Shown here piece by piece: positions 1 to 9,748 of a stretch of DNA of 64,000 nt. A model generated the notes under the pieces. It did no database searches. It was not told the DNA's origin and saw nothing but the letters and a program-made list of their open reading frames with translations. How positions within the stretch are numbered: the stretch's first letter is position 1; the number at the start of each line of letters is the position of its first letter. The stretch comes from Sclerotinia nivalis (Eukaryota; Ascomycota; Leotiomycetes; Helotiales; Sclerotiniaceae), in NCBI GenBank assembly GCA_029531795.1, contig JAPEIS010000006.1, positions 620,001-684,000 of the forward strand, read 5' to 3'. The translations under genes were made by a program, and so were the position numbers.

Positions 1-1
1 A

Positions 2-661
2 GTTGATTTTCCACACGCCGAAGAGATCATCCCCCCTAATGGCTGGGATTGGGAATTTGGCAATGGAGAAACAGGATCCAAGCTTTCCGAATTCCAAGTT
101 GTGAGAACTGAGTTCTACAATAGTCTGCGATTGTATCTTCATAAACTTGAGGAAAATAAGGGGAATATTCTTTCTTTGGAAGATGTGGTTGCTTACAATG
201 TCCAACATACCACTCAGGAGGGAGGCGTACCAGGTACACATCCGGCATGGCCTACTGGTCAGGATAATTTTGACAAATGTCTCGAGTCGAAAGACTGGCC
301 TGAGGATGATTATCTCAAAGCACTCGATTATATAAGGCGGAAATCGAGAGAGGAAGGCATTGATGCAGCGTTGCGATATAAAGGTAACACTTCTAAAGTG
401 TATGGTCTGCTGGTGCCGCTTCAAGCGGATGGAGGCGTCGCATGCTCCGTTGCAGCGAAAGCCGGATACCCAATGATTTCGATTCCAATTGGTGTCAATG
501 ATATAGGAGTGCCTTTTGGAATGGGAATCATTCAAACCGCACTAAAGGAGCATTTGTTAGTGAAATATGGCTCGGCCATCGAAAACCTTGTTGGAGGCCG
601 AAAGCTCCTCAAATTCCATAACCTTGATGCTGACAACTACCCGTACGTTGGGACCCCGTAG
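2..661 (+). CDS. Amidase (amidase-signature family), C-terminal part
   Basis: The frame is already open at the left edge and runs to a TAG at 659-661, so this is the last ~219 codons of a longer gene. Near the middle it reads NVQHTTQEGGVPGTHPAWP, and near the end SIPIGVNDIGVPFGMGIIQT. This arrangement is typical of the C-terminal third of fungal amidases related to GatA and fatty-acid amide hydrolases, which hydrolyse amide bonds with a Ser-cisSer-Lys triad. The triad and the Gly/Ser-rich signature lie upstream of the window and cannot be checked. No intron is evident in this part. The substrate is unknown. A relic of a different, amdS-type amidase lies about 2.8 kb away on the other strand, but it is not a recent copy of this gene. 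Confidence 0.85.
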   Translation, partial: VDFPHAEEIIPPNGWDWEFGNGETGSKLSEFQVVRTEFYNSLRLYLHKLEENKGNILSLEDVVAYNVQHTTQEGGVPGTHPAWPTGQDNFDKCLESKDWPEDDYLKALDYIRRKSREEGIDAALRYKGNTSKVYGLLVPLQADGGVACSVAAKAGYPMISIPIGVNDIGVPFGMGIIQTALKEHLLVKYGSAIENLVGGRKLLKFHNLDADNYPYVGTP

Positions 662-814
662 AAATCTTAGATATGGTAGCCAGTCCATATCCATATAGCA
701 AATTTATACTTGTTTCAATTTACAATATCTGAGATTCAAGCAAGATCTCCGGATCTTTTTTACCCTCTTTTTCTCCGTTTGGTTCATTGCTTTCTTCTCA
801 TCTAGTTCTACAGG

Positions 815-1105
815 GCTAATAATTCTCGCGAAAAAAAATTGAGAGAATTATTTCCAAGAGAGATAGGCCCCGTGATTTTCCTGAAACCCTTTGAGTTCAA
901 GCCCGTGATATAATATATTTGACGAATCCATGCCGAGGTAGGAACTAAGGAAAAGAAAGTGGGAGGAAACGATGATAAGGGCAGTGAAAACAAGAATAGA
1001 CCTGGCTTGCGCTCCAGACCTTTTGACTTCCTCTATTGCCATGTTCTGCTGCTTGATGGCCATGTTTCGTTGTTCGATGGCCATTTCTTGCTGTCTAGTA
1101 TTCGA
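815..1105 (-). pseudogene. Relic of a CorA-like membrane protein C-terminus
   Basis: Read on the minus strand, a repeated MAIEQRN/MAIKQQN/MAIEEV segment leads into SILVFTALIIV and then LSSYLGMDSSNI. Fungal CorA-like Mg2+ transporter folds and ankyrin-CorA proteins have this layout: a long helix, the first membrane helix with a VFLPLSF core, then an S-[FY]-[FL]-G/A-M turn. Here the FLPLSF core is present in the DNA but in a neighbouring frame, between two opposite one-base shifts near 950-970. A second membrane helix and an intact upstream domain are missing. I therefore call a decayed fragment, not a gene. The match rests on pattern memory of the family, so the assignment is moderate. Confidence 0.5.
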
Positions 1106-1926
1106 AAATGAAGTAATAAATTCGAGTGATATACCACTTTACTTTTGAGGTACCCCCTGTATCGAATTATGCTTTCGAAGTGAATTTGTGATCATATGTT
1201 TTATAATTTTTGATTGATTAATGGTACGGCAAATTACTCTCACATCTCCCGAATTGAAATAAATTACTTTTTTGAGGACTTCAAAAGTTCGTTCAACTTA
1301 ATTTCGTAAAGAGGAATATTAAAGATTGAATAATTTGAGAAGTTTTGAGAGATCTATATTGCTTCTGTAAATGATATTGAGTTTTATCAAACAATACAAA
1401 AATCTGATTAGTATTTGAATAATCTATATCCTCTAAATAATAATAATTTACAAAACCTAGAACTCTTTTCTATTTAAAATATCTAAAAGTATTCTTCTAT
1501 CATATACAACTTCTTTCTAATCAATTAAAATATAGTAAAATTGAAGATTGAAAATAACAACAATATACAAGTAAAACAAATGTGTATATAGTATAATACG
1601 CTATCTTCTTTTCGGCGTACAGATGCGTCGTCAAGACTATCAAAGACACGTGCATTTGATTTTGATGATTTTTTGCACGAGGATGAAGATGTGCTGGTGG
1701 CCGATGGCTGATGGCGACGCAAACAGGGGGGCTTTGGGACCAACAAGATTGGTTAATGTTTCTGGGGTTATGAGAGATGTATGCTGTATAACACCACCAC
1801 TAATTTGGTACAATAGCTTAGAAGGATCTTTCGAGGAATCACAGTACAGCGACAACTTACAATCTGAATTTTTTTTTCTTCTGGTACTATTCAAACACCA
1901 CAATAGACATTCCGCATAGTTTAATC
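1106..1926. other. AT-rich spacer with one copy of a dispersed repeat
   Basis: About 0.8 kb without a convincing gene. It holds copy A of a 53-nt dispersed repeat (1174-1226). The last ~300 nt presumably contain the promoter of the downstream phosphotransferase gene. Short open frames here show no family features. Confidence 0.5.
1174..1226. repeat. Dispersed 53-nt repeat, copy A
   Basis: It matches 8159-8211 at 46 of 53 positions, and all seven differences are transitions. Flanks diverge at once on the right. A KpnI-like GGTACC motif followed by a C-run lies ~25 nt upstream (around 1149-1158). It may be the edge of an old, mutated mobile element, but no terminal repeat pair or coding sequence was seen. 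Confidence 0.6.
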
Positions 1927-3289
1927 ATGGCGACTGTCGTGCCTGAAGCTCCTTCACCCCCTAGTGCACGCTGGGCATCTTACGATGGTTGGAATTATAA
2001 CGGCATGAAAGAGCGCCTTGAAAGGTTCATGAGCGTTATCAACAAGTCCTCTCTCGTGGAGCACACCGAACTCATCATTGCTCAACCGGTCTCCATGAGT
2101 GAAGCCTTCTCTGCTGGGCAATTTTGGTGCTGCTTCGAACTCCGGGCAAGTGACGGGCGCATTGTCATTGCACGCGTGCGGCTTCCTAGGCATCCCGATA
2201 GCACTGATGGCGTCGATGAGCATTCTGAGTTGTATTCAATCAGGTGTGAAGTTGAGACAATGAAGTTCCTCCACGAATGCGTTACGGGCGTCCCGTTCCC
2301 CAGACTATTAGCCTATGAAGGCCTAGGATCGCAAATGGCAGCAAATGTTGGCGCGGCTTACATGCTCATTGAAGGGTTTTACGGCAACACTCTACAAGAT
2401 GTGCAATTTAATATTTGCGAGCTTCCGGTGAGACATTCTTCATATTCCTCTCGTATTAGTTTTTCTAATCCCGTTGGAGCAGATTCCAACACAGGAGCAC
2501 ATCATCACACAGTGGACTTCAGTCCAAGCCGAACTAGCAACTTTCATATTTCCTCAAATTGGTTCAATCTCGAATTTCTCCAAAGATGCTGGTGCTACCA
2601 TCGGCAAACTGTCTACAGCCGTAGCAGAAGGGCTTTCGAACGAAGGCCCGTTTACAGAGGCATGGGACTATTTTGCTACTATCGCAGATGCTAGATTTCG
2701 TGACGCATGCAAAGATGATGCTGTTGACAGCAACATTTTTACAAGACTGGGTCCTTTCGTGTTTAAAGACATCGTGCAAAATACAGACATTTTCAAAACT
2801 GGTGGGCGTCCATTCCATTTCAACCATATGGACATGGGAACGCAGAACATTCTCGTGGATCAGGACTTCAATTTCCTAGCCATAATTGATTGGGAATTTG
2901 CTCAAACAGCGCCTTTAGAGATCAACCACTACCCAATGCCCTTTCCACTCATCTCTGCTGACGCAGAGACCGACTACATTTTACAAAACCCGGATCATAT
3001 AGCACACCGCAATGTATCCCGCCAAGTTACAGCACAGAAAATGTACAGACAGAAGTTTCGAGATGCTGAACAGGCACGCTAAAGTAGAGGAAGATTCTTA
3101 CAGAAGCCAATAGCCGATGTGCTCAACGGAGCTGCATCCAGGATTTACGCCATACTCGAAAAGTTCGGGTTTTTCGAAGGTATGGAAGAAGAACTTACGT
3201 ACGAAATGGTACGATTAGCGTATGGATTTGGTCCCGACGAGGCCAAAAAATATCTCGATGAGATAGAGGTGAAAATGAAGGAGCAATGA
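1927..3289 (+). CDS. Aminoglycoside-phosphotransferase-fold (APH) kinase-like protein, late stop
   Basis: Exon 1 is 1927-2427. A 55-nt intron (2428-2482, GTGAGA...CTAAT...GCAG, phase 0) precedes exon 2 from 2483. The joined frame encodes 366 aa and stops at TAA 3080-3082. The catalytic loop HMDMGTQN (about residues 282-289) and the metal-binding IIDWEFA (Asp ~303) are the Brenner and DFG-like motifs of the APH/choline-kinase fold, common in fungal small-molecule kinases of unknown substrate. Just past the stop the same frame stays open for another 68 codons to TGA 3287-3289 and encodes a family-like C-terminal helix (SRIYAILEKFGFFEGMEEEL). Either the TAA is a nonsense mutation, or small compensating indels sit at 3071-3100, or an intron at 3014-3103 (90 nt, in phase) removes it. 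The last option would also remove conserved-looking sequence (MYRQKFRDAEQ). A recent truncation is the simplest reading. Confidence 0.7.
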
Positions 3290-3429
3290 TCAATCTTTAA
3301 TAAGGGAAAGTATACTAAGATTATTATTCACTTTAATAGTGGATGGTATTCGGTGAATACCTACATGAATTTGGGCAGCTGGTTGATGTGGAGGAGGACT
3401 CCGGGCAATAATCTACGCCTACATTAGGC

Positions 3430-4071
3430 TTATGATCGGGAAAGCGAAGAATCTGGCGCAAATACCTTGTGCCCGGCATCGGCTAAAGCATCGTGCACTA
3501 TTTGGAGAACCCTAGTAATTGGTGGATGTGGAGTCATATAGCTATCATTGAAAGAATGCTCAACTTCAACGGTGTCTTTTCGTTCGACACGACATGCCGT
3601 CAAAAGTGGCCCGCGCCAAGGTCTCTTGTTCTATTTCATGCCTCCAAGGTAGGGGAACGACATTGGGATGGCGCAACCAAGGCCTGGTAGAGGTTATTGC
3701 AGCAGTGACAAGCTTCAAAGAATTCAACGAAGTACCGATAACACCAACAGAAGAAGAACAGTTTAATTGTCCTGGGTTCTAGGTAACGAGAGTCAGTAAT
3801 ACAAGAGAGACTTACGACCTGGTGTGCAATTGCTGCTGTCTCACAGTATGCATTCGCAACTTCTAGGCTTGACAAAGACTTTGATGCAATCTGCTGAACG
3901 ATGGTTACACTATCCATTCGTGTGATCTCTGCCTCATCTTTTGAAAGAAACAACTGGATGAACGGACCGGTCAGGTCCTTCTCTCGTTTGGCATGATTGA
4001 GATCTTCTGAGCTATTTTTGAGGAATTTTTGAGGCTGTGCTGGCCACTTTCCTGGCGGCCTGCTTCTGCCA
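3430..4071 (-). pseudogene. amdS-type amidase relic with deleted catalytic core
   Basis: Minus-strand blocks match an acetamidase in order. First comes an N-terminal stretch with LFLSKDEAEITRMDSVTIVQ and LSSLEVANAYCETAAIAHQ, then VGVIGTSLNSLKLVTAAI plus RPWLRHPNVVPLPWRHE, then VHDALADAGHKVFAPD. In amdS-like enzymes some 250-300 residues, including the Ser-Ser-Lys signature, separate blocks one and two. Here only ~40 nt remain, and they still look like an intron (GTAAGT...CTGAC...CTAG, about 3781-3820). Several stops and a frame change split the end. The enzyme cannot be functional. An internal deletion followed by point decay explains it. It is inverted relative to the amidase at the left edge and belongs to another subfamily. 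Confidence 0.75.
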
Positions 4072-4529
4072 TGATGGAATTTGAGCCATTGGCTTAGAAA
4101 CTCTGGAACAAGGCAATATTAAAACAAAACAAACGTGAAGAGCTTGACGTGGCACCTTCGAAGACTTTCAGGAGAGATATCAGAGCTAGTATATGCGTAG
4201 GTCCTGGAAGTATCTGGGTCTGTGATCGTGAAAGCGTGGTGCTAATACTACTTTAAATTCTTGTCATTTGGGCTCAACTTGAAAATATTTTAGGAATTGG
4301 ACGTGGATATTGCATCAAATCAAGCAAAATTGGTTGAAGGCCAATCAAGATGGATCCCAAGATAATGTATGTGGTATAACCAAGACTGAACATAGTCCCT
4401 ACAACTCGTACAAATCATTCGTAATTATTGTTCTGACTTTTGACTCTCTCAGCTAGACTTCATTAGCTTGCCATTCGCGTGTCCTGACAGTCACTTGAGT
4501 TGACCAAACTTTGCGGGCTGCTAGTGAGT

Positions 4530-4634
4530 TATTTTGACATTCACCTGAGATCTTTTGGAATTCGCATGAGCTATTATGAAAAGCACCTGCGCTATCCTGA
4601 TATTTACTTAAGTTATCCTGACTTTCGCCTAATA
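4530..4634 (+). repeat. Five degenerate 21-nt tandem repeats
   Basis: Five consecutive 21-nt units follow a consensus close to TATCCTGACATTCACCTGAG. They lie immediately 5' of the NmrA-like gene, ending 9 nt before its ATG and in frame with it. Translated, they give heptads YFDIHLR, SFGIRMS, YYEKHLR, YPDIYLS and YPDFRLI. More diverged units (for example around 4480-4500) lie upstream but out of frame. They may be 5'-UTR or promoter repeats, or an unusual N-terminal extension from the in-frame ATG at 4567. Confidence 0.65.
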
Positions 4635-4643
4635 GTCAACCAT

Positions 4644-5669
4644 ATGGCGTACAAGAAGCTAGCTGTCGTCCTGGGCTCCACCAGCGGACAAGGCCGATCT
4701 GTTGCCAATGCGCTTCTCAAAACTAGCGGCTACAGAATCCGAGGCATCACAAGAGATACAAACTCAGAAGAAGCGCAAGAATTGACGAGAAAGGGAGTCG
4801 AAATGGTAGAAGGGGATCTGGATAGCCCGCATAGTTTGACAGCTGCATTCGATGCTGCGAAGGTGATCTTCGCTGTCATAGAGATGCTTGGTGGTGATAC
4901 CAAAAGAGAGATAACACAGGGCAAAAACATCGTCAACGCGGCTGCTGCTGTTCCAACACTGGAAAAGTTCATTTGGTCCACGTTTCCATCAGCATCGGGG
5001 GCATCTAGTGGAAAGATCACTGTTCCACACATGGACGGCAAGGCGCAAGTGGACGAGTATATTATCGATTCTCATTCAGCACTGGCAGAAAAAACAACTT
5101 TTCTATGGGGCGGCTTCTATACCGAGAATATGCAATATCCGAATTTCACATTCAATTTTCTTATAAGTACCGGGAAGCATATCTGGATGCATACGGTAAA
5201 CAAACAAACAATTGTACCCATGGTGGGAGATCATAACACCAATATCGGACTGGTCGTGAAAAGAATGCTGGCAAGACCAGAGCTGTGCCCACCGTTGTCG
5301 TATGTATTTGCAGTCACGGACTGGCTGGAAAATGGTGAATTGTTGCGGTTGTGGGCTAAGCTGGTAGAGGAGCATCATGGTCGCAAAATCGACGCAGTCT
5401 ATGTGCAGAGTAACTTGGAGGCAGTCGATCAACTATGGCCTGGACAAGGGGGTGAGATGGGCCTGATGCTGAAGGTTTTGGAAGAACTGGGGAAAGAGGC
5501 TTGGTCAAAAAGGGATGCAAAAATCGTGACAATGCAGGAATTAGGCTTGAAAGTGGGTGACGCAGAAGGCGATTTAGTGGACACAAGAATGGCGCTTCGC
5601 AAACTGATCGCAAATGATATGTTACCCGGAAATTCGATTGAGGAGCCAATTGGAGAATCAAGGTTTTAA
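4644..5669 (+). CDS. NmrA-like / atypical SDR NAD(P)-binding protein
   Basis: Single exon, 341 aa from the ATG at 4644. The start is chosen because the Rossmann strand follows at once: LAVVLGSTSGQGRSVANALL, a GxxxGxG-type dinucleotide loop, then RIRGITRD, the NADP-discriminating Arg position of NmrA proteins. VEMVEGDLDSPHSLTAAFD and KFIWSTFPSA are the usual NmrA/HSCARG strands. The Tyr-x3-Lys of classical SDRs is absent, as in NmrA-like redox sensors and isoflavone-reductase-like proteins. The length is normal for the family. Likely cytosolic; it could be a redox-sensing regulator or a reductase, and the sequence does not decide. In-frame codons upstream encode the 21-nt repeat, so an N-terminally longer form is possible but less likely. 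Confidence 0.85.
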   Translation: MAYKKLAVVLGSTSGQGRSVANALLKTSGYRIRGITRDTNSEEAQELTRKGVEMVEGDLDSPHSLTAAFDAAKVIFAVIEMLGGDTKREITQGKNIVNAAAAVPTLEKFIWSTFPSASGASSGKITVPHMDGKAQVDEYIIDSHSALAEKTTFLWGGFYTENMQYPNFTFNFLISTGKHIWMHTVNKQTIVPMVGDHNTNIGLVVKRMLARPELCPPLSYVFAVTDWLENGELLRLWAKLVEEHHGRKIDAVYVQSNLEAVDQLWPGQGGEMGLMLKVLEELGKEAWSKRDAKIVTMQELGLKVGDAEGDLVDTRMALRKLIANDMLPGNSIEEPIGESRF

Positions 5670-6920
5670 GCAACCTAGGTATTGAGCTGGAACTTCTGAA
5701 AATACAGAGTGGTGATATATATAGTCAATGGTTCGACTTGCTTTCATTGCTTTCATTGCTCGTCGGCTAATCTGTTTACCCCACCAACTAGTTCTATACC
5801 CCACTCACTATACCCATCTTATTGTACCCATCTCCTACTTTTACTCGAGCCAACTGAATATACCTCACCCTTCAAAATTTGTTCTTCAGGTATTCGATGC
5901 AAGCAGATATAGTTCATTCTGCTGCACGAAAATCTTTGAACAATCTAATGATAATGTCTAAGTCTATCCATCTCCTCTAGCCTTTTTCCCAGCAAATTTT
6001 CTGATTCATGTAATTCCATTTCTAGCTTCCGCGATGTCAGAAACGCTCCCTGATTTACTCATATAAGCTCGAAAGATGATTGGGATGAGATGTGCCACTT
6101 CTTCAAACATAATCCCAAACTTTATGGTACCCGTTTAGGCCACGTCGTCAATTGTCCAGAAATCGCATCAGACCGCATGCCCCGTATTTATCAAGCATAT
6201 GGTGTCTTTTGGATGTTTGAACAACGTACTCATGATATTCTAGGCGGCGTGGGAGTTGGGGTTGGCAAACCATGTTGTTTTTGTTGTATTGTTGGGCTCA
6301 GTTTCAACCACTCCGTGCTGGTAACGATATATTGAGATGATCCAAGTTTGAAAGATCGTTGCCTTCCACCGCCTACTAAAAACAAACCACAGGTGCTAGG
6401 GGAAAACTTAGCCTACCAAGCTATCATAGATTCTTTCTCGCCCATGTTCGTGGGAAGCATTCAAGCCATTTCAGAGAACGTCGAGGGGAAGAGCTTGCCC
6501 CTATGCACCGTCAACACATCAATGGGGATAACGGCCCTGGTGCAGGCAAAACAGATGACCAATGTGACTCAGTCGCCTACCAACAAGTCGATCTCTTGGA
6601 ATATGTTGTCAAGTGGAGGTAATTAGTTGATTGATTGCTATCTATTTTACTCGAGGAGTACAGAGTCCTAATAAGCAGGACTCGTACAGTAGAGTCAACC
6701 CGTACGTCAGAGTCGTAGGGGTGACCCCAAATTACCCAATTAATCCTCTGATTAAATATTGATTTATTCCGACATACTCCCATCTAGCCATCTCTCTGAT
6801 CCAGGGAAAGTGTCACACGATTAATTAGCTCGATTAGCGGCATCATGAACTCCTTGGCTGCACCACATTAGTCCATTGTGCTAAAGTTTGCATCTCGTAA
6901 GTCAATTTCAGCATCAAGTT
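5670..6920. other. Spacer between convergent genes, no supported gene
   Basis: Mostly AT-rich. A 92-codon open frame at 6348-6626 (+) has rather coding-like composition but no recognisable family, and I do not call it. At 6663-6683 there is a perfect 7-bp inverted repeat (GAGTCCT, 7-nt loop, AGGACTC) followed by two further AGAGTC copies to ~6715. Confidence 0.4.
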
Positions 6921-7866
6921 TCAGAGACCTCCTTCCTGGTTGACATTCTTCCTTTGCCTCCAATGGCCCACCATATCGGTCTCATCCTCTGTTCCATCTA
7001 TTAACGGTGGTCTCACATACATGTCCTCCCAACACCAATCGTGGAAGTTCTCATATTTATCCATATAAAATAGAAGATGCATGTACATCCAGCCCACATC
7101 TTCCTCGTACTCAGTGATACCGTCATGGAACGGCGGGTGCACCATCCGAAGCTTTTCCTCAGGACTCCAGGGGCACTCCCAGTCTCCGCAGACCAGCTTG
7201 ACCACAGGCCCCAGACCTTCCGGATGTTCCACTGACTCCAGACATATCTCGTCTACGACGAGACAGTATTTGTATCTAGGTGTGATATCTACGCTTAGGT
7301 AGCTTACGTCGGAAATCGTACACTTGGTGTCTGGACGAAGCCTAGCTTCCAGAGTTTTCGGCACCCAAGCTTGGAAATGGGCTCTGACTTCATCGATCGA
7401 TGCCCCGCTGATGACTTGTCATTAGCGTACGGATTATCGGTATGTCTAAAGTCTTTGGGACTTACTAAAGCGACTTGTCGTCAATGACGTGCAAATCATG
7501 GAATGGCAAGAGGTCCTGGCATGGCCCATCCTCGAAATCTTCCTAGATGTGGCTTTGAAGTTGTTCCAGAATGCTGTTCCACGCAGCATCGTTGCCCTCC
7601 ACGCAGCGATAGATCTATAACCGCCAATCAATTTTTGCCTTCAAATAAGGAAAATAAATACGTACAACAAAGCCCCAAACAGAATCGTGGAACTCAGCAC
7701 ACGTCATATCCTCTCTTATGATACGGTGACCCCCCTGCAGCTTGGCATCGAGCCTTGAATTGCCAGTGCTCGGTATGATATTTCCTGTCTTTGTAGTTAT
7801 CATGGCTTGATTGCTGGGAAAGCGTCTTGCGATTGGACTTTGTGATGATTGTCGGACGATGTGCAC
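6921..7866 (-). pseudogene. Fungal hypothetical protein gene with internal stop
   Basis: Three exons fit: 7666-7866, intron 7615-7665 (GTACGT...TATAG), exon 7466-7614, intron 7408-7465 (GTAAGT...CTAATGAC...CATCAG), and exon 6921-7407. The splice frame joins as GFV|IYRCVEGNDAAWNSIL and later KSLY|GASIDEVRAHF. The last exon encodes RYKYCLVVDEICLESV and EEDVGWMYMHLL. This layout (IYRC.., ..F..W, YCLQVDE, DVGWM) is familiar from a recurrent family of fungal proteins of unknown function. An in-frame TAG at 7543-7545 splits exon 2 (after LEQLQSHI), although the frame and both splice sites are otherwise preserved. This is either a recent nonsense allele or a sequence error. The exact start in exon 1 is uncertain, with another in-frame ATG nearer the middle. 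Confidence 0.55.
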
Positions 7867-9049
7867 GTGTGAAGTGTTGGAAAGGAGACGCGCAATCTAG
7901 TGATACGACGAGATGGGCTGGCAAACGGCCACAACACTTTGCTCCTGAGGAGCGTGGGCTGAAACATTCTCCAAATTTGTCTGAAAATGTTCGCTACGGG
8001 TGGAAAGCATTCGCCGCGGCTTCAAAGCAACCCGGGGAGTTTTATTGAAGCTGAGCTGTTGGTAGGTACTAAGTATATAACAAAAGCACAAACTTTTCTA
8101 CATTCACATCCCCCACCTGTAATCTTACCTTGTATCACATGAAGCAATTCTATTACAATTCAAAGTGAATTTGTGGCCATATATTTTACAATTTTTGATC
8201 GATTAATAGTATTTATTATATTTTACAACTTCTAATTGGTTCTGACAAAAAATATTATCATATATAACAAACCTGTACAAGGAAAGATTTCACATTAATT
8301 GGGGTTTGAAATTTTAAGACTAATTAATACATTACATCTATCAACTTCTCTTCCACCCCAAACACCGGTACCGATGTGAGTTCTTCCGCAGTTTTTAACG
8401 ACACCTATTTGTTATTCCTCCCGTCCTTTATATTCCTCAAAGGGTTCGAATTCTTTTACAGTTTTTGCCTTTCATTTCTTTTTTATTTCTGTTTATTCTA
8501 TAATCAATACAATCTGCTTTGCAACCCATAACGATATCTGGCGCCTAATCTGACGACATCCATACATACATGGCGAGAGAATGCGGCATGTTCTCAGCGA
8601 TTGAGAAAATTACCAGTATTACATTTACAGCATCTTAGGTGAGGTGAATAAGGAGTCCGTTATGAATACCACCCAAGAGTTTCTCGGTTGGATATCAAAA
8701 AGTTGGGACTTGATCTCACCTGCAGGTAGGAAGTACAATAATTACTTACAAATCAAAAGTAGAAAATTATATCACAGTCCATTAGTCACAATGCGCACAA
8801 AAGAAATTTTATTTACAAAGAAATGTTTTTGTATTTTTTATTAGATAGGGAAGACAAAGGAAATAAGAAAATCACTCGACCGACCCATGAAACAAAGGAA
8901 AATATGTACTGATACCAGCCCAGCCACCACTTTCCCTTCCACGCATCTGTCATCGATTTCTCAGTATCGAGACCAGTTCAACTACGCTTTTCTTTCCCAT
9001 TTCACCAAATCCTCACTTCCGGATTCGTTCACACACAATTGCAAGGCAA
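7867..9049. other. AT-rich spacer with copy B of the dispersed repeat
   Basis: No gene seen. It contains repeat copy B at 8159-8211. Open frames at 8644-8844 and 8887-9075 show no family features. Confidence 0.5.
8159..8211. repeat. Dispersed 53-nt repeat, copy B
   Basis: It pairs with 1174-1226. All seven mismatches between the copies are G/A or C/T transitions, and there are no indels. Confidence 0.6.
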
Positions 9050-9748
9050 TCACGCTTTTACGTCACCATCAATGATTCTCTGAATGAGTTGAAAAAGTTC
9101 ATTGCTCTTCTCCTGCAACTTACCCTTTCCAGTCCATCGATCAGGATGCCACCTCAATCGTTCCTTCTTGATCATCTTCTCATCAAAACAACCGCTTCCT
9201 CTGAGCGTCGCCTCAAGCTCATGATGACAAACCCCGAGAAGCTCCCCCTTGACACAGTTTTGTCGCGCACAACCGTGTTTCTTGAGTCGAGGAAATTCCT
9301 TCGTGTTGTCTTTGATGAAATCCGCTGCTGATGAGGCGAAATCGTCGAACGCTGCTCCGTGAGCTTCACGATCTTTGTTACCCCACAACTTGGCGTATTC
9401 CCACTGATCCATGTTGTCGAGACGTCTCTTTTCTTTTCGGAAGGCGTCTCCGGCTTCGCGACGAGCTTTTTGACGTCTTTCCTTGGCCTCGGCTTTCTGT
9501 TCCTGCTTTTTTTGCTTGGTGCTCTTCGGTCGGCTTGCACCTTTGAAGAATTCAGAATTGCCAGAGGCTTGTGGAGAAACTGGTGGAGCGGCTCGACGGC
9601 GTGTTCCGGACCATGGTTGGTCCCAAGATCCCTGTTCCCATTTTTCGTAGGCTCGATCTTCGGCTTCACGTTCTTTATCAGAAAGGTTGTCTCGTCGAGT
9701 TCGATCTTCCTCGCTGAAAGGCGAGTTGGTCCAAAATCTTGAAGACAT
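9050..9748 (-). CDS. J-like C-terminal domain protein
   Basis: Single exon of 232 aa from the ATG at 9748. The first two thirds are charged and rich in Lys, Arg and Glu (KQKKQEQKAEAKERRQKARR), probably helical and perhaps nuclear. The C-terminus has MIKKERLRWHPDRWTG followed by ELFQLIQRIIDG. An RWHPDR helix-turn preceded by LKRERxRWHPD-type sequence is seen in a set of fungal proteins and in NFKBIL1-like proteins, where it resembles the end of a J-domain helix II/HPD loop. A full J domain is not visible. A small Cys cluster (CARQNC...GVCHH) lies just before it. The role is unknown; co-chaperone or RNA-related functions are guesses. Confidence 0.7.
   Translation of the reverse strand: MSSRFWTNSPFSEEDRTRRDNLSDKEREAEDRAYEKWEQGSWDQPWSGTRRRAAPPVSPQASGNSEFFKGASRPKSTKQKKQEQKAEAKERRQKARREAGDAFRKEKRRLDNMDQWEYAKLWGNKDREAHGAAFDDFASSAADFIKDNTKEFPRLKKHGCARQNCVKGELLGVCHHELEATLRGSGCFDEKMIKKERLRWHPDRWTGKGKLQEKSNELFQLIQRIIDGDVKA

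Noticed and set aside
1623..1919. 98-codon frame just upstream of the APH gene
   Set aside because: No similarity to a known family; it sits where the promoter/5' UTR should be, and an equally long frame lies on the other strand.
8444..8456. GGTTCGAATTC, resembling a tRNA T-loop/B box
   Set aside because: The surrounding bases do not form T, anticodon or acceptor stems, and there is no A box at the right distance.
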